Below, one piece after another: positions 23,707 through 27,368 of a stretch of DNA of 27,368 bases. Made by a program: the position numbers and the translations under genes. Location of the stretch: assembly GCA_937900485.1 (NCBI GenBank), contig CALCEL010000051.1, positions 1 to 27,368 of the forward strand, written 5' to 3'. This DNA is from an uncultured Prevotellaceae bacterium (GTDB lineage Bacteria; Bacteroidota; Bacteroidia; Bacteroidales; Bacteroidaceae). The first letter of the stretch is position 1. The number at the start of each line of letters is the position of its first letter. The notes beneath the pieces were generated by a model, which saw nothing but the letters and a program-made list of their open reading frames with translations, ran no database searches and was not told the DNA's origin.

Positions 23707-24996
23707 ATGAAGGCATTATCACTATACGAGCTCAACAGCCTGGTACGGCTATCTCTGGAAAACACCATGTGCGACGAGTACTGGATACACGCTGAGATCA
23801 ATGAGCTACGCGTCAACAGGCACTGCTACATCGAGTTCGCACAGAAAGACGACCTCAGCAACCATGTCATAGCGAAAGCGAGAGCCACGATATGGTCAAA
23901 CAACTGGTCTCTCATCAGCGCATACTTCGAGAAAGCCACAGGACAAACACTGTCAGCAGGCATGAACGTACTGGTGAAGGTACAGGTCTCATTCCATGAA
24001 CTGTACGGCTACTCCCTTAACGTCACGGACATAGACCCGACGTACACACTCGGCGACATCGCCCGCAGACGACAAGAAATACTGGACACACTCAAAGCGG
24101 AGGGAGTGGACACCTTGAACAAAGAGCTGAGAATGCCAGAGCTGCTGAAACGAGTAGCAGTGATTTCCGCTGAAGGAGCGGCAGGCTACGGCGACTTCCT
24201 CAACCAACTCAACAGCAACGACAAAGGACTGGCCTTCCAAACGAAACTGTTCCCCGCCGTTATGCAGGGAAAGAACACAGAGCCTACAATCATCGCCGCT
24301 CTGGAGACCATCGCCGACGACATAGACTCATGGGACGTGGTAGTGATAATACGAGGAGGAGGAGCGACAACAGACCTGAGCGGATTCGACACGCTGGCTC
24401 TCGCTGAGAACGTGGCACAATTCCCGCTGCCAATAATAACAGGTATAGGGCATGAACGTGACTACACCATACTCGACCTTATATCACACACCAGGGTGAA
24501 AACACCAACGGCGGCAGCGGAATACATAATACATCATCAGGAACAGCAGCTCGACAAGGTGGAACAGTTCGCTGACGCCATCAGCAAGACCGCACTGTCA
24601 GTGATAGAGAGAGAGAAGACACGACTTACACTCGTCACAAACAAACTGCCGACAGTGTTCACAAGCTTCAAGGTGAGAGAGACGGCAAGAATCGACCGTC
24701 TGCTCGACAACATCAGCAGCAACGCGCACACAAGTGTACACACGGAGACGGCAAGAGTGGATATGCTGTCACAAAGACTCACAATGCTCGTGGCCAACCA
24801 GACTGACAGAGAACGGGAGAAGATAAACACATTCAGACGCATTATCAACAACGCTGACCCCATACGTATCTTACGGCTCGGTTACAGCATTACCAAACAC
24901 AACGGAAAAGTAATAACATCATACAGTCAGGTGAGCAAAGGAGACACAATAGAAACAACACTCGCCGACGGAACAATAAAATCCACAGCACAATGA
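23707..24996 (+). CDS. xseA: exodeoxyribonuclease VII large subunit
   Basis: With XseB it forms exonuclease VII, which degrades single-stranded DNA from both ends to short oligonucleotides in repair. 429 residues. The N-terminal OB fold (about 1-100, starting MKALSLYELNSLVR) binds DNA. The catalytic domain carries AAGYGDFLNQL, IIRGGGATTDLSGFD (RGGG at 216-219) and GIGHERDYTILDLISHTRVKTPTAAAE across two adjacent segments (GIGHE at 246-250). A long helical region and a small C-terminal beta domain (DPIRILRLGYSITKHNGK, then DGTIKSTAQ) complete it. Its last four bases (ATGA) overlap the start of xseB, as usual for this pair. Confidence 0.97.
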   Translation: MKALSLYELNSLVRLSLENTMCDEYWIHAEINELRVNRHCYIEFAQKDDLSNHVIAKARATIWSNNWSLISAYFEKATGQTLSAGMNVLVKVQVSFHELYGYSLNVTDIDPTYTLGDIARRRQEILDTLKAEGVDTLNKELRMPELLKRVAVISAEGAAGYGDFLNQLNSNDKGLAFQTKLFPAVMQGKNTEPTIIAALETIADDIDSWDVVVIIRGGGATTDLSGFDTLALAENVAQFPLPIITGIGHERDYTILDLISHTRVKTPTAAAEYIIHHQEQQLDKVEQFADAISKTALSVIEREKTRLTLVTNKLPTVFTSFKVRETARIDRLLDNISSNAHTSVHTETARVDMLSQRLTMLVANQTDREREKINTFRRIINNADPIRILRLGYSITKHNGKVITSYSQVSKGDTIETTLADGTIKSTAQ

Positions 24997-25187
24997 AAGG
25001 GAAAAACAAACTCACATACAACGAGGCAATTAAAAGACTTGAGGAGATAACAAAAAAGATAGAAAACGGAGAAATGGACATAGACACCCTCACCGAACAG
25101 CTGAAGGAAGCCAAAGGCCTCGTCACCTTCTGCAAAGACATGCTGACGAAGACAGAAACGGACATAAGCAAGATACTCAGTGAGTAG
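24993..25187 (+). CDS. xseB: exodeoxyribonuclease VII small subunit
   Basis: The small helical subunit, several copies of which wrap the helical region of XseA. 64 residues, a normal length for the family, with the typical pattern LTYNEAIKRLEEITKKIENG followed by DIDTLTEQLKEAKGLVTFC and a final helix. Too short for other function calls, but its position, overlapping the end of xseA by ATGA, makes the assignment firm. It closes the gene cluster that began at ruvA. Confidence 0.95.
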   Translation: MKGKNKLTYNEAIKRLEEITKKIENGEMDIDTLTEQLKEAKGLVTFCKDMLTKTETDISKILSE

Positions 25188-25194
25188 ATAAACA

Positions 25195-25230
25195 GGGAAA
25201 AAATGTATTTTTTATCCATTTTCTTTTTTT
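25195..25230 (+). terminator. possible weak terminator after xseB
   Basis: An AT-rich near-palindrome (GGGAAAAAATGTATTTTTTATCC, about 25195-25217, in two halves around TGTA) is followed by a T-rich run to 25230. The stem is nearly all A-T, so it may be only a partial terminator or chance. A separate promoter for ndk lies just after it. Confidence 0.35.
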
Positions 25231-25246
25231 ATTTATCTAAAAATCT

Positions 25247-25254
25247 TATCTTTG
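25247..25254 (+). promoter_or_regulatory. candidate promoter (-7 element) of ndk
   Basis: TATCTTTG matches TAnnTTTG exactly. The -33 zone (about 25223-25227) is a T run without the final G. Transcription would start near 25261, giving a leader of about 97 bases. The leader contains an overlapping direct repeat of TCACTACCTTTT (25284-25295 and 25295-25306). Confidence 0.5.
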
Positions 25255-25357
25255 CCACCGAAAATTTTGGTTAAAATACGTAATCACTACCTTTTCACTA
25301 CCTTTTTCGGGAAGATTCCGGAGAATTGAATTATATGAATCTAACTTTCAGGAACAA

Positions 25358-25819
25358 ATGGAGAAAACACTAGTCATATTGAAACCGTGCGCGGTTCAGA
25401 GAGCGATTGTAGGAGAGGTGACGTCACGTTTCGAACGTAAAGGACTGCGACTGGCTGGAATGAAGATGATGCAACTGACCGATGAGATTCTTGACGAACA
25501 TTACGCTCACTTGGCGTCTAAACCGTTCTTCCAGAGAATCAAAAATTCCATGATGGCCTCACCGGTCATCTGCTGCTGCTACGAAGGTGTGGACGCCGTG
25601 GAGACTGTAAGAAACATGACAGGCAGCACCAACAGCCGCAAGGCCGCTCCTGGCACCATCCGAGGCGATTTCGGTATGAGTTTCCAAGAGAATATCATAC
25701 ACACTTCTGACTCCCCTGAAAACGCAGTCATAGAACTTAACCGATTCTTCAAGCCCGAGGAGATATTCGACTACACTCCTGGTGTTTTCCAGTATCTCTA
25801 CGCGAATGATGAGTACTGA
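25358..25819 (+). CDS. ndk: nucleoside diphosphate kinase
   Basis: Transfers the gamma phosphate of ATP to other (deoxy)nucleoside diphosphates through a phosphohistidine; cytoplasmic. 153 residues, close to the usual 140-155. The catalytic His115 lies in ENIIHTSDSPENA, where many family members have HGSDS. The N-terminal ILKPCAVQR has Cys in place of the more common Asp of KPDAVQR. I recall similar variants in Bacteroidales, so neither change suggests loss of activity. The rest of the nucleotide site (RKAAPGTIRGDFG) is intact. It has its own upstream promoter signal, and the hydrolase gene starts 39 bases after its stop. Confidence 0.97.
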   Translation: MEKTLVILKPCAVQRAIVGEVTSRFERKGLRLAGMKMMQLTDEILDEHYAHLASKPFFQRIKNSMMASPVICCCYEGVDAVETVRNMTGSTNSRKAAPGTIRGDFGMSFQENIIHTSDSPENAVIELNRFFKPEEIFDYTPGVFQYLYANDEY

Positions 25820-25858
25820 CGCTTCGTCTGACGACAAGTACTCAAACGCGACAACGGA

Positions 25859-26920
25859 ATGAACAATTTTTGGAATGAATATTTTGAACATAAAACTTTT
25901 GGACACGTGGAATTAAAAAGAACAAGAAAATTTTTAACACTCGCTTTGCTTTCAATGGTTTCAGCAGGAGCATTCGCACAAGACATCATTGCAAGCCAAG
26001 CACCGACAGACAAAAGTCTTAGAGACATTAAAGGTATTAAAATCACACGTACACTGAAGACGGACCTTCAGAACCCAGCCAGCGACATCTACACGGACTG
26101 GAGAAACGATTTCGTCAAGGCTGTGGCAGGACACGTTCCCGCCAACTTCAAAATCGACCTCAGAGGATTCTGTATGCCAACTCCAAGCCGTGTGATAACG
26201 TCTAACTTCGGACCACGCTGGCGCAGACAGCACGAGGGACTTGACATCAAAGTGTACATCGGAGACACCATCAGAGCCGCTTTCGACGGTAAGATAAGAA
26301 TAACAAAGTATGACAGAGGAGGATACGGCTACCATGTCGTAATCAGACACCCTAACGGACTGGAGACTTTATATGGACACCTCAACAAGATTCTCGTAGA
26401 CAAAGACCAGGTGGTGAAAGCCGGCGATGTCATCGGACTCGGAGGTAACACCGGAAGAAGCACAGGATCACACCTTCATTTCGAGACAAGACTGCTCGGA
26501 CAGCCAATCAACCCTGCACTGCTCTTCGACTTCGAGAAGCAAGATGTCACCTCCGACTTCTACGTTTGCAACAACAAAGCGATGACAAAAGGTGCTGAGG
26601 ACAGCATGGACATCGAGCAGATGGAGAATGAGGTGGCTCTCAGAGAAGGTACAATATTGGTGTCAACAGGACTCCCTGAGGCTACTGAGACTGAAGAGAA
26701 GAACACCGCCGACGAGGGCAACAAGGCGACAAAGGCTTCCTCAAAAGCTAAAGCGACTAACAGAAACAGAGCTACCGCCTCTGTTCACAAGGTTAAAAGC
26801 GGAGACACTCTTTCTGGTATTGCACACAGATATGGAACAACCGTTCAGAAGTTGTGCAAGACTAATAACATAAAGAAAGACGCTATATTGAGCCTCGGAC
26901 AAGTAATCAAGGTGTCATGA
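25859..26920 (+). CDS. M23 metallopeptidase with C-terminal LysM domain (cell-wall hydrolase)
   Basis: A zinc endopeptidase of the lysostaphin/NlpD/MepM type, expected to cut peptidoglycan cross-links in the periplasm. 353 residues. The M23 core (about 105-225) has the zinc ligands His125 and Asp129 (HEGLD) and His207 in SHLHFE, with His174 (YGHL) and His205 completing the site, so it looks active and not a degenerate NlpD-type activator. A polar Thr/Glu/Lys linker (about 265-305) leads to one LysM domain (309-352, VHKVKSGDTLSGIAHRYG), which binds glycan. The start is uncertain: ATG 25859 gives a polar 16-residue leader, whereas GTG 25907 starts directly on a signal peptide (ELKRTRKFLTLALLSMVSAGAFAQ). 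Confidence 0.94.
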   Translation: MNNFWNEYFEHKTFGHVELKRTRKFLTLALLSMVSAGAFAQDIIASQAPTDKSLRDIKGIKITRTLKTDLQNPASDIYTDWRNDFVKAVAGHVPANFKIDLRGFCMPTPSRVITSNFGPRWRRQHEGLDIKVYIGDTIRAAFDGKIRITKYDRGGYGYHVVIRHPNGLETLYGHLNKILVDKDQVVKAGDVIGLGGNTGRSTGSHLHFETRLLGQPINPALLFDFEKQDVTSDFYVCNNKAMTKGAEDSMDIEQMENEVALREGTILVSTGLPEATETEEKNTADEGNKATKASSKAKATNRNRATASVHKVKSGDTLSGIAHRYGTTVQKLCKTNNIKKDAILSLGQVIKVS

Positions 26921-26944
26921 TGACATCGTAAGATGAGAGACTCA

Positions 26945-26999
26945 CGAGCGACCGGGTACATGTCACCACAAGTGACTTGTACCCGGCCGTTCCGTTTTT
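26945..26999 (+). terminator. Rho-independent terminator after the M23/LysM gene
   Basis: A 15-bp stem with one mismatch (26952-26966 with 26972-26986, CCGGGTACATGTCAC / GTGACTTGTACCCGG) closes a five-base CACAA loop. It extends further outward past a second mismatch, and then comes TTCCGTTTTT. It lies about 30 bases past the stop and is oriented for the plus strand only. Confidence 0.82.
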
Positions 27000-27190
27000 G
27001 CAGATACCCGCTTATATCTTCATGATGAGTGAACACTGAAGATAAAGCACTATAGACACCACTAAAAACAAGAGGAAAAACGAACAATTTGGAGTGTAAC
27101 CAAATTTCCTATGCCTATTCATTTGCTAAAAACAGGTTAACTTACTGATAATCTTATCACAAGGCTTCTAAAAATCTTGTGTCTCTTTTT

Positions 27191-27261
27191 TGAAATTCTC
27201 AGGTTAGGTTGTAGTCTATACACAGGTCTACAGTTTTAGAAAACCTAACCTGAACTTTTCA
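27191..27261. repeat. inverted pair of 18-base repeat units
   Basis: TGAAATTCTCAGGTTAGG (27191-27208) is the reverse complement, with a few changes, of CCTAACCTGAACTTTTCA (27244-27261). The 11 central bases CAGGTTAGGTT / AACCTAACCTG (27200-27210 and 27242-27252) pair perfectly. The 31-base spacer itself has a partial palindrome (GTAG...CTAC). The left repeat copy lacks this inverted partner. Confidence 0.75.
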
Positions 27262-27340
27262 ACGTCCTAGCCTAAGATTTTCAGATGCCGAATAAAGCAC
27301 GGTAAAATTCCGGAAGTCATTTTTTCGTTATCACGTGTCA
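27244..27340 (+). repeat. dispersed intergenic repeat, right copy
   Basis: Second copy of the element at 75-172, same orientation, about 97 bases. Units are at 27244-27261 and 27266-27283. The first 40 bases differ from the left copy at one position (A to G), and the remainder matches with scattered changes (for example GAATAAGACACGG against GAATAAAGCACGG). Confidence 0.75.
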
Positions 27341-27368
27341 ACGGAAAAAGAGGAGTTTCGGACAGCAA

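Larger units (their letters stand above)
27003..27368. other. intergenic region at right edge
   Basis: No supported gene. Apart from the repeat copy (27244-27340) and its inverted unit (27191-27208), the sequence is AT-rich. A short minus-strand frame reaching into this area crosses the terminator and is not credible. Confidence 0.6.

Noticed and set aside
25284..25306. Direct repeat TCACTACCTTTT in the ndk leader as an operator
   Set aside because: The copies overlap by one base and are low complexity; nothing links them to a regulator.

Overview
The window looks like a chromosomal segment of a Bacteroidales bacterium, most likely Prevotella or a close relative. The reasons are the F-type ATP synthase operon in the Bacteroidetes order (beta and epsilon first, then a small membrane protein, a, c, b, delta, alpha, gamma), an a subunit with a cleavable signal peptide, the ruvA-sprA neighbourhood of the type IX secretion system (T9SS), promoters resembling the Bacteroidetes TTTG / TAnnTTTG pattern, and short Prevotella-type peptides beginning M-x-K-x-Y-V-x-P. 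There are no tRNA or rRNA genes, CRISPR arrays or recognisable transposase genes.

Layout. 1-305 is an AT-rich intergenic stretch with a dispersed repeat at 75-172. At 306-482 (minus) lies a 58-codon gene with a near-perfect Bacteroidetes promoter. 654-5728 (minus) is a two-gene unit: a 1546-residue secreted modular protein with a T9SS-like C-terminal tail, then a 60-residue peptide gene, closed by a strong terminator. 5984-13120 (minus) is the complete nine-gene ATP synthase operon (atpD, atpC, an AtpI-like gene, atpB, atpE, atpF, atpH, atpA, atpG) with its own terminator. From 13278 on the plus strand come ruvA, sprA, an unidentified 230-residue gene, a subtilisin-family protease gene, xseA and xseB, closely packed and probably partly co-transcribed. 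ndk follows with its own promoter, then an M23/LysM cell-wall hydrolase gene ended by a long-stem terminator. The right edge (27003-27368) is intergenic and holds a second copy of the same repeat, in the same orientation as the left one.

How the parts fit together. The ATP synthase operon makes the whole F1Fo enzyme; its epsilon subunit lacks the C-terminal inhibitory hairpin, and the c subunit carries a proton-type site. SprA is the outer-membrane T9SS translocon channel, and the large protein at 951-5591 has the features of a T9SS substrate, so the window holds both a secretion pore and a plausible client. RuvA and exonuclease VII are DNA repair and recombination functions, Ndk is nucleotide metabolism, and the M23/LysM protein acts on peptidoglycan.

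Most of the window is conserved core genome. The parts least explained by known biology are the two short peptide genes on the left, the dispersed repeat at both edges, and the 230-residue gene coupled to the protease gene. I did not find a clearly new multi-gene system.
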